DNA of 17,191 nt from the NCBI GenBank assembly GCA_947311815.1, contig CAMZMA010000249.1, positions 1 to 17,191 on the forward strand, in the 5' to 3' direction. This document shows positions 6,371 to 13,677 of the stretch, piece by piece (the first letter of the stretch is position 1; each line of letters begins with the position of its first letter). This stretch comes from an uncultured Flavobacteriaceae bacterium (lineage in GTDB: Bacteria; Bacteroidota; Bacteroidia; Flavobacteriales; Flavobacteriaceae). The position numbers were made by a program, and so were the translations under genes. The notes under the pieces were generated by a model. It saw only the letters and a program-made list of their open reading frames with translations. It was not told the origin of the DNA and ran no database searches.

Positions 6371-6508
6371 AAAGTCCTTCTGGATGAAGAGCGCGAATAT
6401 CGCCAATGTTGTGAAATTTGCGAAGGTCGCTATCTCACAGCCGAGCTACCTGACGATGCCGAAGAGCATTGTTTTTGTCCGAGCTGTTACAATAAAAGGG
6501 GAGGCTAA
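6371..6508 (+). pseudogene. In-frame zinc-ribbon continuation of the Api92-like gene beyond the TGA
   Basis: The 45 codons after the TGA read KVLLDEEREYRQCCEICEGR, then a short acidic linker, then HCFCPSCYNKRGG, ending in TAA (6506-6508). Two CxxC knuckles (CEIC and CPSC) about 20 residues apart make a Cys4 zinc-ribbon, which is unlikely in random sequence. The TAA lies in the loop of the terminator hairpin, so the gene's natural end fits the extended frame, not the TGA. Confidence 0.7.
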
Positions 6509-6523
6509 CGCCCCTTTTATTTT
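6491..6523 (+). terminator. Rho-independent terminator after the Api92-like gene
   Basis: AATAAAAGGGG (6491-6501) pairs over 11 bp with CCCCTTTTATT (6511-6521) around AGGCTAACG. U-rich tracts on either side make it potentially bidirectional. Confidence 0.88.
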
Positions 6524-6530
6524 CCTTTGA

Positions 6531-6781
6531 TAATGTATTCCGGCACGGCCTGAGTTCCTGCCGCATTGTGAAGAACGGGTGAAGAAAACCGCTTTGACAA
6601 ACCGGCGTTGATTCCCAAAATATCAGTGAAGCGCGTGTTGCAAGATTGCATATTCGTTACGAACACCCTACGGTCGTTCTCGAATACACATCTTGGCAGG
6701 GGTTAAACCCCTTGCAGCCCCACAAGGGAAAATTGCTCGAGCGCGTTTCCCTTTGAACCCTTTTAAGCTTTTTGGCATCCG
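6531..6781 (+). other. Probable oriT and mob promoter region
   Basis: This gene-free stretch sits directly upstream of mobC and the relaxase gene, where MOBP elements usually carry oriT. It contains GGGGTTAAACCCC (6699-6711), which can extend to GCAGGGG/CCCCTTGC, and AAGGGAAA (6724-6731) paired with TTTCCCTT (6746-6753). I do not recognise a known nic core, so the exact nick site is not assigned. Confidence 0.5.
6594..6623 (+). promoter_or_regulatory. Possible promoter of the mobilization operon
   Basis: Consensus TTGACA (6594-6599) with AAAATA/AAATAT (6617-6623) at 17-18 nt spacing, 160 bp before mobC. The -10 is moderate. Confidence 0.4.
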
Positions 6782-7192
6782 ATGGATAGAAGCGAATATC
6801 AGAAGAATTACCGGCAGGAATATAAGGTTCACGCGAAACGCGTGAACCTTACTTTCACCCTGCCTGAATTTCGATTGATATCCAAATCTGCCAAAACCTC
6901 GGGCCTTCCTGTTACGGCTTTTGTGAAACGCTTAGCCATGCAAAGCTTTCACCAAAACCGTGAAGCCCCCGAGGAAATAGCTGATCAACTTGCCGACCTG
7001 GAACGCGTTATTCGCACGATTGCGAACAACGTGAACCAGATGGCCCGTCGCTCAAATCGCATTGGCCAGGTGCTAGACGAGCAAGAAGTTTTCTTGCACA
7101 TCCGCGACCTAGAGCTTGAACTGAAAGATGCAATTTCCCGCGCCGCGTCCCAGGGAAATACCAGCCAAGCCGCTCGGGATTCCGACACATGA
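6782..7192 (+). CDS. MobC-like relaxosome accessory protein
   Basis: This 136-residue protein looks like a plasmid MobC-type accessory factor, which binds oriT and helps the relaxase open the nick site. SEYQKNYRQEYKVHAKRVNL followed by TFTLPEFRLISKSAKTSGLP and VTAFVKRLAM fits the N-terminal ribbon-helix-helix of the family; QLADLERVIRTIANNVNQMARRSN is the conserved MobC helix with its typical NxNQxAR core. The stop TGA overlaps the relaxase start (ATGA), so the two are translationally coupled. The same TGA is directly followed in frame by TAA. A perfect 13-bp hairpin lies within codons 14-24 (separate entry). Confidence 0.8.
   Translation: MDRSEYQKNYRQEYKVHAKRVNLTFTLPEFRLISKSAKTSGLPVTAFVKRLAMQSFHQNREAPEEIADQLADLERVIRTIANNVNQMARRSNRIGQVLDEQEVFLHIRDLELELKDAISRAASQGNTSQAARDSDT
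6823..6851 (+). repeat. Perfect 13-bp inverted repeat inside the mobC coding sequence
   Basis: TAAGGTTCACGCG (6823-6835) and CGCGTGAACCTTA (6839-6851) are exact complements around a 3-nt AAA loop. The hairpin lies 41 nt into mobC (codons for YKVHAKRVNLT). There is no T tract, so it is not a terminator. It could be a DNA site for MobC or the relaxase, part of oriT, or an RNA structure limiting translation. Confidence 0.85.
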
Positions 7193-8232
7193 TAATCAAA
7201 TCCATGAGCCGAAAAGTTCCGAGTTTTGCCCAGCTCTTATCGTATATCGAACGAGAGCCAGGACAGGAGGAATTTTGCATCCGCCATAATCTTATGGCTC
7301 GAGATATGGAGAGAATTCGCGCCGAGTTTGAACGCAACGGAACCTTGCTCCGTAAACGCAAAAACGGCGTATATCTCTACCATGAAATTATCTCGATTAC
7401 CCGAGCAAAGGGACTTTCGGCCAAAGAGCAAAAAGACCGCCTTTACCAAATAGCGCAGAACTACATCGCGGCGCGGTGTCCTGATAATTTGGTGTTTGGG
7501 GGCTTACACCAGGACAAAGATCACAGTTATCACATGCACCTTATGATTTCGGCCAACCGTGCCGGTCAGCAAAATCGGCTGCGATTATCCAAAGGCCAAT
7601 TTCGAGAAATTCAGGTGCAGCTCGAAGCGCATGTTTTGGAAAACTTTCCCGAGCTAGAGCAAACGCTCGCTATTGGGAAAGTGTCGGACCGCCGCCTGAA
7701 AAAGGGCGAGGTTGAGCTGGAACGCCGGACGGGAAAACGGCCCAAACGGGAAGAGGTTTTGGAACGGGTTCAAAATGCTTTTGATCTATCCCAGGATCGA
7801 GATAGTTTTTTCGAAGCTCTGGGGCGCTTTGATTTAGAGCTCTATGTTCGAGGAAAAAACCTTGGGGTTATCGACCATGAAAGCGGGAAAAACCATCGCC
7901 TGAAAACTCTCAATCCCGAGTTGGCCGAGCAAATTGAATGCCGTATGAATGAGGTGGAAACGGCTCGTTCTGAAAAATCGCCTGCGGGTGAAAAAGAAAA
8001 AGGTGCTGGGGCTGATAGGTCTGGAAAAGAGGCAGGCACCAATCGCGACCAGGAACAAACGGAAGAACAAAAGCAATCCGAGCCGGAGCTGGAGAAAGAA
8101 GAAATTGACCAGCGGGATATTGTCGAAGATGATGGGCTTTCTGAAATTCAAAAGATCTGGAAAAAATCCATTCGGGAAGATCGAGAAGAAAACGCTGAGA
8201 GAGAAAAGGACAACCCGAAACGTGAGCGATGA
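7189..8232 (+). CDS. MOBP-type relaxase / mobilization nuclease
   Basis: This 347-residue protein is the relaxase that nicks oriT and stays bound to the 5' end of the transferred strand. Motif I is SFAQLLSYIERE with the likely nucleophile Tyr19. Motif III, LHQDKDHSYHMHLMIS (106-121), supplies the metal-binding histidines (H107, H112, H115, H117) after the HxDxxH pattern of MOBP enzymes. Residues after about 195 have helical character with a small domain (DSFFEALGRFDLELYVRGKNLGVIDHESGKNHRLKTL), followed by an acidic/basic low-complexity tail. It overlaps mobC by 4 nt. It is short for a relaxase: there is no helicase, primase or T4SS-signal domain. The frame ends in TGA and then stays open for 60 codons. 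Confidence 0.9.
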   Translation: MIIKSMSRKVPSFAQLLSYIEREPGQEEFCIRHNLMARDMERIRAEFERNGTLLRKRKNGVYLYHEIISITRAKGLSAKEQKDRLYQIAQNYIAARCPDNLVFGGLHQDKDHSYHMHLMISANRAGQQNRLRLSKGQFREIQVQLEAHVLENFPELEQTLAIGKVSDRRLKKGEVELERRTGKRPKREEVLERVQNAFDLSQDRDSFFEALGRFDLELYVRGKNLGVIDHESGKNHRLKTLNPELAEQIECRMNEVETARSEKSPAGEKEKGAGADRSGKEAGTNRDQEQTEEQKQSEPELEKEEIDQRDIVEDDGLSEIQKIWKKSIREDREENAEREKDNPKRER

Positions 8233-8415
8233 AAACGATTATTGCGGGAGCTTGCGGCAACGGTTCGCCTAGCAGTCCAAGGAACCTTGCTCGGGCTGCA
8301 AAACCGCTACCTACACATTTTGAAAAATTTAACCCATAGAAATTCTAACGATGAATTCGACCATTTGAGAAAGGCTCATAGTGATCTCGAAAATACTGAA
8401 AGACGCGAGCGCTAA
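8233..8415 (+). other. Open continuation of the relaxase frame beyond its TGA
   Basis: After the TGA (8230-8232) the same frame runs for 60 codons to a TAA at 8413-8415, overlapping the first 35 nt of the next gene. It begins KRLLRELAATVRLAVQGTLL and then GLQNRYLHILKNLTH, which looks like amphipathic helix, and ends in a charged tail. There is no ATG in it and no other gene in 8233-8380. It may be an ancestral C-terminus cut by a nonsense change, or a read-through extension. Chance openness over 60 codons is only about one in twenty, so the support is moderate. Confidence 0.4.
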
Positions 8416-9844
8416 AGCCGCCTACGCCCTGATATTTGGAAAATACCTGAAACGCCGTGACGGGGCGCGTCTTTTGATGGGCTCTGAAACCTCGAGCCTT
8501 TTATCGCCTCGAAATACCGGTCTATTGCTGGACGGGGATCGAGGGCGATTATCCGAGCGAGAGAGTTTCCAAAATATCTGCGTTATTGCTCGGGTCGGGG
8601 CAGGGAAGACCAGCCGCTATATTATTCCGAACGTCCTGGATAAAGCGAAACGAAAATGTTCGATCGTTGTGAATGACCCGAAAGGGGAGGTATATGCTGA
8701 AACTTCAGGGTTCATGCAGGCAAACGGGTATCGGGTGATTGTGATAAACCCCGAAGATCTGGATAATTCTTCGCGCTTCAATCCACTCCTCGAGGCAAAA
8801 ACAGATATTGAAATCGAGCAGATTGCCGAAACCTTGGTAAAGGCCGGCTCAGGGACGCCGGCTAAAGATGCCTTTTGGGATAACGGCGCTATCCGCCTGG
8901 TTTCCGTGCTTTTGAAATTGCTTCAGAGGGCAGGGCATCTTGACCCCTCGTATTTTACCTTGGGGAACCTGTACCACCTTCTTCAGAATTTTGGTTCAGA
9001 TGGTGCGCCCCTGGATGAGTTCGTCGTGAAATGGGCATACGATCCAATAAACCCCTCAGACGCAACCCTTTGGGAAGAATGGAAGGGTGCAATCACCGGA
9101 AATTCAAATGCGGTGCAGAGCTTTGCGCTGACCGCTTTGACGGCCCTTCGAGCATTTACCAACCAAAGCCTGGTTGAGCTGACCTCAGAAAGCTCATTTT
9201 CCCTCGAATCCATTCGAGACGAAAAAACTATCGTTTATTTTATCGTTCCGGCCCAACATGCGGAATACTACGGTTTCTGGACCTCTGTATTCTTCGGGGG
9301 TGTTTTTAACGCCTGTATGCGGCGTATGCCGACCAGGGCGACCTTGCCGGTCTATGTTCTCTATGATGAGTTTGGCCACAGCACGATTCCGAATTTCGTT
9401 TCGGTGGCAAATACCATTCGAGGATACAAAGTAAGCCTCTCAATCGTTCTGCAATCCCTGGCGCAACTTTCCGCACGATACGGGCAGGATTATGCCCGTT
9501 CTATCCAGGGCGGATTTAATACCTATCTGGCATATTCAGGTTCGGATCAAGAAACAGCGAAATATTTCCAAGATGTTGCTGGCCGCGTGATTGAGATCCA
9601 GAAAAACCGCTTTGATGAAACCAAGGAAGAGCGACACGAATATAATTTACTGAATGCCGATGCCGTGCGGCGTATCGCGGACACCGAGGCAATTATAATT
9701 TCAGCGAACAAAAACCCAGCCATCCTTCAAACGCTTCCATACTTTTCCCACCGGCGTTTTGCGAGGATTCCGAAGCGATATGGGCAGGCACATATTGAGA
9801 GCCCCAAGAGCGGAAAATCCATCAAGAAGGTGCCTTTATCGTGA
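8381..9844 (+). CDS. VirD4/TraG-like type IV coupling ATPase without membrane anchor
   Basis: This 487-residue P-loop ATPase would link the relaxase-DNA complex to a type IV secretion channel. Walker A is RVGAGKTS (71-78), Walker B is YVLYDEFG with D329-E330, and VNDPKGEVYAET is the usual TraG/VirD4 block after Walker A. The later region, LSIVLQSLAQLSARYGQDYA, is also typical. Most VirD4 proteins have two N-terminal membrane helices; this one starts about 70 residues before Walker A with none evident, so it is probably a soluble or peripheral form. The start is GTG (8381) with a weak AAAGG upstream. Its TGA overlaps the GTG of the next gene by 4 nt. Confidence 0.92.
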   Translation: MISKILKDASAKAAYALIFGKYLKRRDGARLLMGSETSSLLSPRNTGLLLDGDRGRLSERESFQNICVIARVGAGKTSRYIIPNVLDKAKRKCSIVVNDPKGEVYAETSGFMQANGYRVIVINPEDLDNSSRFNPLLEAKTDIEIEQIAETLVKAGSGTPAKDAFWDNGAIRLVSVLLKLLQRAGHLDPSYFTLGNLYHLLQNFGSDGAPLDEFVVKWAYDPINPSDATLWEEWKGAITGNSNAVQSFALTALTALRAFTNQSLVELTSESSFSLESIRDEKTIVYFIVPAQHAEYYGFWTSVFFGGVFNACMRRMPTRATLPVYVLYDEFGHSTIPNFVSVANTIRGYKVSLSIVLQSLAQLSARYGQDYARSIQGGFNTYLAYSGSDQETAKYFQDVAGRVIEIQKNRFDETKEERHEYNLLNADAVRRIADTEAIIISANKNPAILQTLPYFSHRRFARIPKRYGQAHIESPKSGKSIKKVPLS

Positions 9845-10263
9845 GCGATGAATATATCAAAAAGCGCCTAGAGGGGGAATATAACCTTCAGACCGAAAAG
9901 CTCCGAAACCTTCTTCGGACGATTTATCGTGATGAAAATCGCGCCTGGGATAAATGGCAGAAACTTTCAGAAAAGCACCGATTTGATGTTTTTCTGAACA
10001 AATTCCAAAAGAACCCAAAGGTACTCGGAAAGCTTCAAGGGAACGTCCGTTTTGGCTTTTTACCAAATGAGGCCCGCCAGGACCGTGAAAGGGCTTTGCG
10101 AGAAGTTAAGTTCGTTTCTGAAAGGTGGCGATCAGCGCGGATGCAGTTACACCAGACAGACGCCCGTGTTGCGGAACAAAAACAGCAGCAGAAGACACAA
10201 ACGAAAGAAGCCGAACAGGTTAGATCACAGGTTCAGCAAAAACAGCAGGGCCGGAGAAGATAA
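9841..10263 (+). CDS. Small BID-like protein (possible T4SS signal or adaptor)
   Basis: This 140-residue basic protein begins with GTG overlapping the virD4 stop and ends one nucleotide into the next ATG, so it is part of the mob operon. Residues about 15-110 (helix, then NPKVLGKLQG at 58-67, then FGFLPNEARQDRERALREV) resemble the BID domain pattern (NP...G.L.G......AR..AE..V). BID domains are recognised by VirD4 as secretion signals; they end Bartonella Bep effectors and alphaproteobacterial relaxases. A Gln/Lys-rich, positively charged tail (KQQGRRR) also fits a T4SS signal. The relaxase here lacks such a domain, so this protein may supply it in trans. The domain call is by eye and could be a convergent helical bundle. 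Confidence 0.5.
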   Translation: MSDEYIKKRLEGEYNLQTEKLRNLLRTIYRDENRAWDKWQKLSEKHRFDVFLNKFQKNPKVLGKLQGNVRFGFLPNEARQDRERALREVKFVSERWRSARMQLHQTDARVAEQKQQQKTQTKEAEQVRSQVQQKQQGRRR

Positions 10264-11030
10264 TGGAATTTTTTGAAGTAATGTTCCGCGCCCTGACCGG
10301 CATGAAACTCACCGGCTCGACTCTTATGTTCTTGCTGGTGGTTTTTGCGCTTGGCTGGCTTTACGGAAAACTCACACTCCGCATTGGATTTATAAAGGGG
10401 TTTTTTGCCCTGGTGTTCGGGCTTGTGGTTTACGCGTTTCTCGCCGTTTCAAACTGGCTGATAATCCTAATTTTCGTTGCCGGTGTTTTGGTGAATCACG
10501 GCCCATTTGTGTATGGGATTTTGCTTTGGGCGCAAAGCCTGGGGGATATCGTTTACGCCATGCGGTATCAGCAGGCGTTTGAAGATATCCGGCAAAAGGA
10601 AGATGATCTCGAAGAAGAACTTCGCCAGCGCCGCGACGAGGCGTATCGCCAGCGCGAGGCTGATAGCGAGGCACAGAAACGCTGGAAGGATGAAACGCAA
10701 CAAGCCAGGGGCGGTAAGAAACGTCAGGAACGAACAGCAGGATCAAGCGGGCCAAAAAGCACCGGTGCCGATCAAAAGCGAGGTTCACAGAGGCAAAAGC
10801 ACGAAGCACCAAAGCGTCCTACACCACCAGGGAAAGGCCTTCGGGCTCAATATCTTGGCGTCCTGGGGTTGGAGCCTAGTCGGGATTATTCACCAGAGGA
10901 CATTAAGAAGGCGTATCGTAGGAAAGCCAAAGAAACGCATCCTGATGGTGGAGGAACAGCGGCGACATTTATTGAGGTGCAGAATGCCTATGAGTGGTCA
11001 AATGGTTCGCGAAAGTCGCCGAGAGGTTGA
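10263..11030 (+). CDS. Membrane-anchored J-domain (DnaJ-like) protein
   Basis: This 255-residue protein has three or so N-terminal membrane helices (about 18-35, 42-62, 63-80), then a charged coiled coil (about 100-140, DDLEEELRQRRDEAYRQREA), a basic linker, and a C-terminal J-domain (about 195-250). The J-domain has the HPD tripeptide (226-228) and a YLGVLGLEP ... DIKKAYRRKAKETHPDGGG ... FIEVQNAYEW pattern, so it could stimulate a DnaK-type chaperone at the membrane. It is the last gene of the mob operon, starting 1 nt within the preceding stop. Its place next to a VirD4 that lacks membrane helices suggests a docking or unfolding role during transfer, which is inference. The frame ends in TGA. 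Confidence 0.85.
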   Translation: MEFFEVMFRALTGMKLTGSTLMFLLVVFALGWLYGKLTLRIGFIKGFFALVFGLVVYAFLAVSNWLIILIFVAGVLVNHGPFVYGILLWAQSLGDIVYAMRYQQAFEDIRQKEDDLEEELRQRRDEAYRQREADSEAQKRWKDETQQARGGKKRQERTAGSSGPKSTGADQKRGSQRQKHEAPKRPTPPGKGLRAQYLGVLGLEPSRDYSPEDIKKAYRRKAKETHPDGGGTAATFIEVQNAYEWSNGSRKSPRG

Positions 11031-11057
11031 TGTCGTAAAGCAACTCGCCTAGACTCA

Positions 11058-11086
11058 TTGGATAAACTTGAACATAGCGATATAAA
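11058..11086 (+). promoter_or_regulatory. Possible promoter of the AT-rich two-gene module
   Basis: TTGGAT (11058-11063), 17 nt spacer, TATAAA (11081-11086). The -10 ends 2 nt before the ATG at 11089, so a transcript from it would be nearly leaderless or the real start would be further in. Confidence 0.3.
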
Positions 11087-11088
11087 AC

Positions 11089-12918
11089 ATGAGTAGATAT
11101 AGAATAAATGAGCGATTCCCCGCAGTTTCCGCTTATGCACGGAATGATATTTATAGACAATTCACACCTGTTTTTAACACAATTTTTTCAGCGGAGTCGT
11201 TGGCTGTTGAACACAAAGACGGGGATGCGGGATATGTAACAAATACAGAAGTAGAAGATAGTCTAAGGTCTTTCATTGACACTCCAGTCAACCATATCAA
11301 TTTAGTTGTTGGAGAAACGGGTATCGGAAAAAGCACTTATTTGCGTAAAATCTTTACAGCAGATCAGAATCCAACAATTTCAAATAATAAATTATTTATT
11401 CCATATTTTCTTAACGGTAAAACAGTTACCACTGAAAACTATCGTGAAGTCTTTATTAAGCAAATTAGAGCGGCCTATAATCTATGCCGAAAACACTTTC
11501 CAAAAGAATTAGGGACTTTTGATTTTGAGGAGATACACGAATTTATTGATGAACATAATTCAAGTTTGCTTGAAGTAGGGGGCTTTTTTGAAGATCTTTC
11601 AGCTAAAGAGATATTGGGAAAGTTAAAAAAAGAAGACCCTTACGCATTTTATGCCGAGATGTTAAAATACGTATCAGACAAGACAACAATTGAGACTGTT
11701 TTAGTGGTAGTGGACGATGTTGAAGCTATTGAAAATAGTGATGCGCAGAGTTTATTTGTCCATCAGACCTGCAGATTTCACAAATGTCTAAAAAATGTGG
11801 GGGAAAGAAAGTTTAATGGAATAACCATCATTTCTTTACGTCCATTTACTGTGGAACTACTTAAAAAAACCGATTGGTTTAAGGCGTACACTTCTAATAA
11901 CGATCTAAACATTCCTAAACCGGCCACATTGGCACATATTTTCCTGGCTCGGTTTGATTATGTTCTGAATAAATATCATGGTTCGCACTATAAAGATATT
12001 GAACGGTTTGAAAAGGCTAGGGAAATACTGGAACGTATCTTTTATAGATTTGAATCTGACCTTTTGAGCTATATTAGCACGCTATGTAATTACAATATTA
12101 GAGAAGCCATAAAATTAACGGGTAAAGTCATTTCAAACCGTAGGTTTATTCAAGGAAATGTTCGTGTGCGTGAACAGTTTGTCATTCGAAATGAACAATT
12201 CATTTTCAATGATGGAAATATTGTAAAGAGTATAGCTTTTGATCAAGAAGACGTGTTTTTTGATCACAGAGGTACTCTGTTCAATATTTTAAAGAACGAA
12301 GCAAAACCTGAAACAGACCTGATAATTTGCTACATATGTAAATATTTTTATACAAGATCGTCCAGAAATTGGGATAACCTTGAATATATCGAATGTCATC
12401 GGTTTTTGAAAGATATTGAAATTCTAAAAATAGATAAAAAATATTTGGATTATTGCCTAAATTATTTGATTGATGAAAATGTACTGGAAGTTGAAACTGT
12501 ATTGAATGGTGGAAAATCCAGCAAGTATATTTACGCTAAGCCTAAACTCTTCGGTGTTTTTAAATTATTACAACATAATTCAGTTTTAGTTGATGCATTT
12601 AGAGATGATACATACTGCCATTCTGATAGCTTGGAAATTGATGGAGATATTCAACCAATCTTACGTATAAAGGGGAGCTCTGGGAAAGCTTTAGGCACCT
12701 TAAAGTTTTGGGAGTCACTCATCGAGAGTGAAAAATCTTTAATAATGAGAATAAATCCAAAATATGTCCCAGACTTCAAAAGAAAATTTGGCGATACTTT
12801 GGTTTGTAGAAAAATAGGAACAGGCATTTCCAAAACGTTATCTAGCGCGGCAATACACCATAAATCTGAATATACAAGAGTGGAGGAGAAGCTGATAAAT
12901 GTTGAAAATTTATACTAA
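11089..12918 (+). CDS. AAA+ family ATPase with winged-helix C-terminal region, AT-rich cargo gene
   Basis: This 609-residue protein is a predicted P-loop ATPase. Walker A is GETGIGKST (75-83); Walker B is LVVVDDVE (205-212, D209/D210). ITIISLRPF looks like sensor 1, and NYNIREAIKL like the sensor 2 arginine helix, as in Orc1/Cdc6-like and STAND-type AAA+ proteins. A winged-helix-like part follows (about 405-470, FLKDIEILKIDKKYLDYCLNYL). Base composition is clearly lower in GC than the genes on both sides, a sign of separate acquisition. It overlaps the next gene by 20 nt, so the two form one unit. The pairing of an ATPase with a small membrane protein resembles phage-defence architecture (sensor plus membrane effector), but I do not recognise a named system. 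Confidence 0.75.
   Translation: MSRYRINERFPAVSAYARNDIYRQFTPVFNTIFSAESLAVEHKDGDAGYVTNTEVEDSLRSFIDTPVNHINLVVGETGIGKSTYLRKIFTADQNPTISNNKLFIPYFLNGKTVTTENYREVFIKQIRAAYNLCRKHFPKELGTFDFEEIHEFIDEHNSSLLEVGGFFEDLSAKEILGKLKKEDPYAFYAEMLKYVSDKTTIETVLVVVDDVEAIENSDAQSLFVHQTCRFHKCLKNVGERKFNGITIISLRPFTVELLKKTDWFKAYTSNNDLNIPKPATLAHIFLARFDYVLNKYHGSHYKDIERFEKAREILERIFYRFESDLLSYISTLCNYNIREAIKLTGKVISNRRFIQGNVRVREQFVIRNEQFIFNDGNIVKSIAFDQEDVFFDHRGTLFNILKNEAKPETDLIICYICKYFYTRSSRNWDNLEYIECHRFLKDIEILKIDKKYLDYCLNYLIDENVLEVETVLNGGKSSKYIYAKPKLFGVFKLLQHNSVLVDAFRDDTYCHSDSLEIDGDIQPILRIKGSSGKALGTLKFWESLIESEKSLIMRINPKYVPDFKRKFGDTLVCRKIGTGISKTLSSAAIHHKSEYTRVEEKLINVENLY
12882..12901 (+). promoter_or_regulatory. Strong ribosome-binding site of the small membrane gene
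   Basis: GGAGGAG lies 10-12 nt before the ATG at 12899, inside the end of the ATPase gene. It decides the start of the overlapping gene and supports translation of both from one mRNA. Confidence 0.7.
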
Positions 12919-13558
12919 AACCGCCTGGAAGTGGAGTCGCATTAAGCACATAGTTTCTGGGAAAATATCCAATGCTTTCATCGCGATATTTGTTCTTGGG
13001 ACAGTTATTCGCATGGACAATATTATGTCAAATATCGGACTAAACTTTGCGGAAAATAATTATTTTATTAATCTTTTCTTCCCAAATAAAGCCGTGCTTT
13101 CATCAATCGAAATTGCCTATATCGGATCGATATTCCATTTTGGAGCATTCATAGTTTTTGTTTTATATACACCAAGGACAATTAATATTTCCCTCTCTCG
13201 CTCAGATTTTGTAATAAGAAGCGCAAACAACATTCATACAAGAAATATCTCATCTTGGATAACTGAAATTAAAAAACAAATAACAGAAAAAGAGTTCTCT
13301 CTTCCCTCTGAAGTGGAGCAAACGCTTGACAGATACACAGCTTATATTGCAGCAACCCTAGATAAAGGAGATGAAATCAAAATTGACAGTGAGTTTAATT
13401 CGGCTATTATTTCTACACTCCAATGTAGGTATGAATCCGAGAACACCAGCAAACACCAGCGACGGGCAATTATTACGTGCCTTATGCTTATTTCCTTTAG
13501 TTTAGGTGCTATTTCTACCATTGGAACAATTATAGAAAACTTATTTATCATCCTATGA
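12899..13558 (+). CDS. Small membrane protein partner of the AAA+ ATPase
   Basis: This 219-residue protein has membrane segments at about residues 24-42 (AFIAIFVLGTVIRM), 58-80 (IEIAYIGSIFHFGAFIVFVLY) and 192-218 (ITCLMLISFSLGAISTIGTI). The long middle part (about 85-185) is polar and helical and likely cytoplasmic. No family is recognised. The 20-nt overlap with the ATPase gene, the same low GC, and a strong Shine-Dalgarno inside the ATPase gene all mark it as a functional partner. If the module is defensive, this would be the membrane effector; that is inference. The stop TGA overlaps an ATG of a broken small frame. Confidence 0.65.
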   Translation: MLKIYTKTAWKWSRIKHIVSGKISNAFIAIFVLGTVIRMDNIMSNIGLNFAENNYFINLFFPNKAVLSSIEIAYIGSIFHFGAFIVFVLYTPRTINISLSRSDFVIRSANNIHTRNISSWITEIKKQITEKEFSLPSEVEQTLDRYTAYIAATLDKGDEIKIDSEFNSAIISTLQCRYESENTSKHQRRAIITCLMLISFSLGAISTIGTIIENLFIIL

Positions 13559-13677
13559 AAACTGTTTAAGAAATTCCTCAAAAAATTGAGGAAAAAATTT
13601 CTAATATCCGTAAATTAGACATCTCAGAGAAAGCAAAAATTGAGGTCTTACGTGACTGTATTATGGACCTTCTCTGA
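13555..13677 (+). pseudogene. Broken small frame after the membrane gene (about 40 codons)
   Basis: ATG at 13555 overlaps the preceding stop (ATGA). The frame reads MKTV, TAA, then EIPQKIEEKISNIRKLDISE and a further KAKIEVLRDCIMDLL before TGA. The part after the TAA is amphipathic and protein-like with the same low GC as the module, so it may be a degraded third gene of the unit. Weak support: the length is small. Confidence 0.3.

Noticed and set aside
6342..6530. Independent 62-residue gene after the Api92-like protein
   Set aside because: It lies in a different frame from the zinc-ribbon continuation, lacks a family pattern and runs through the terminator.
3365..8232. A changed genetic code with UGA read as glycine or tryptophan throughout
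   Set aside because: Rep, Fic, VirD4, the AAA+ ATPase, the ankyrin protein and HsdM have no internal TGA, and several TGA codons overlap the next start as normal coupled stops. The pattern is local to a few genes.
10507..11052. Second long plus-strand frame within the J-domain gene
   Set aside because: It is rich in Arg/Lys with no domain pattern, while the other frame has membrane helices and an HPD J-domain.
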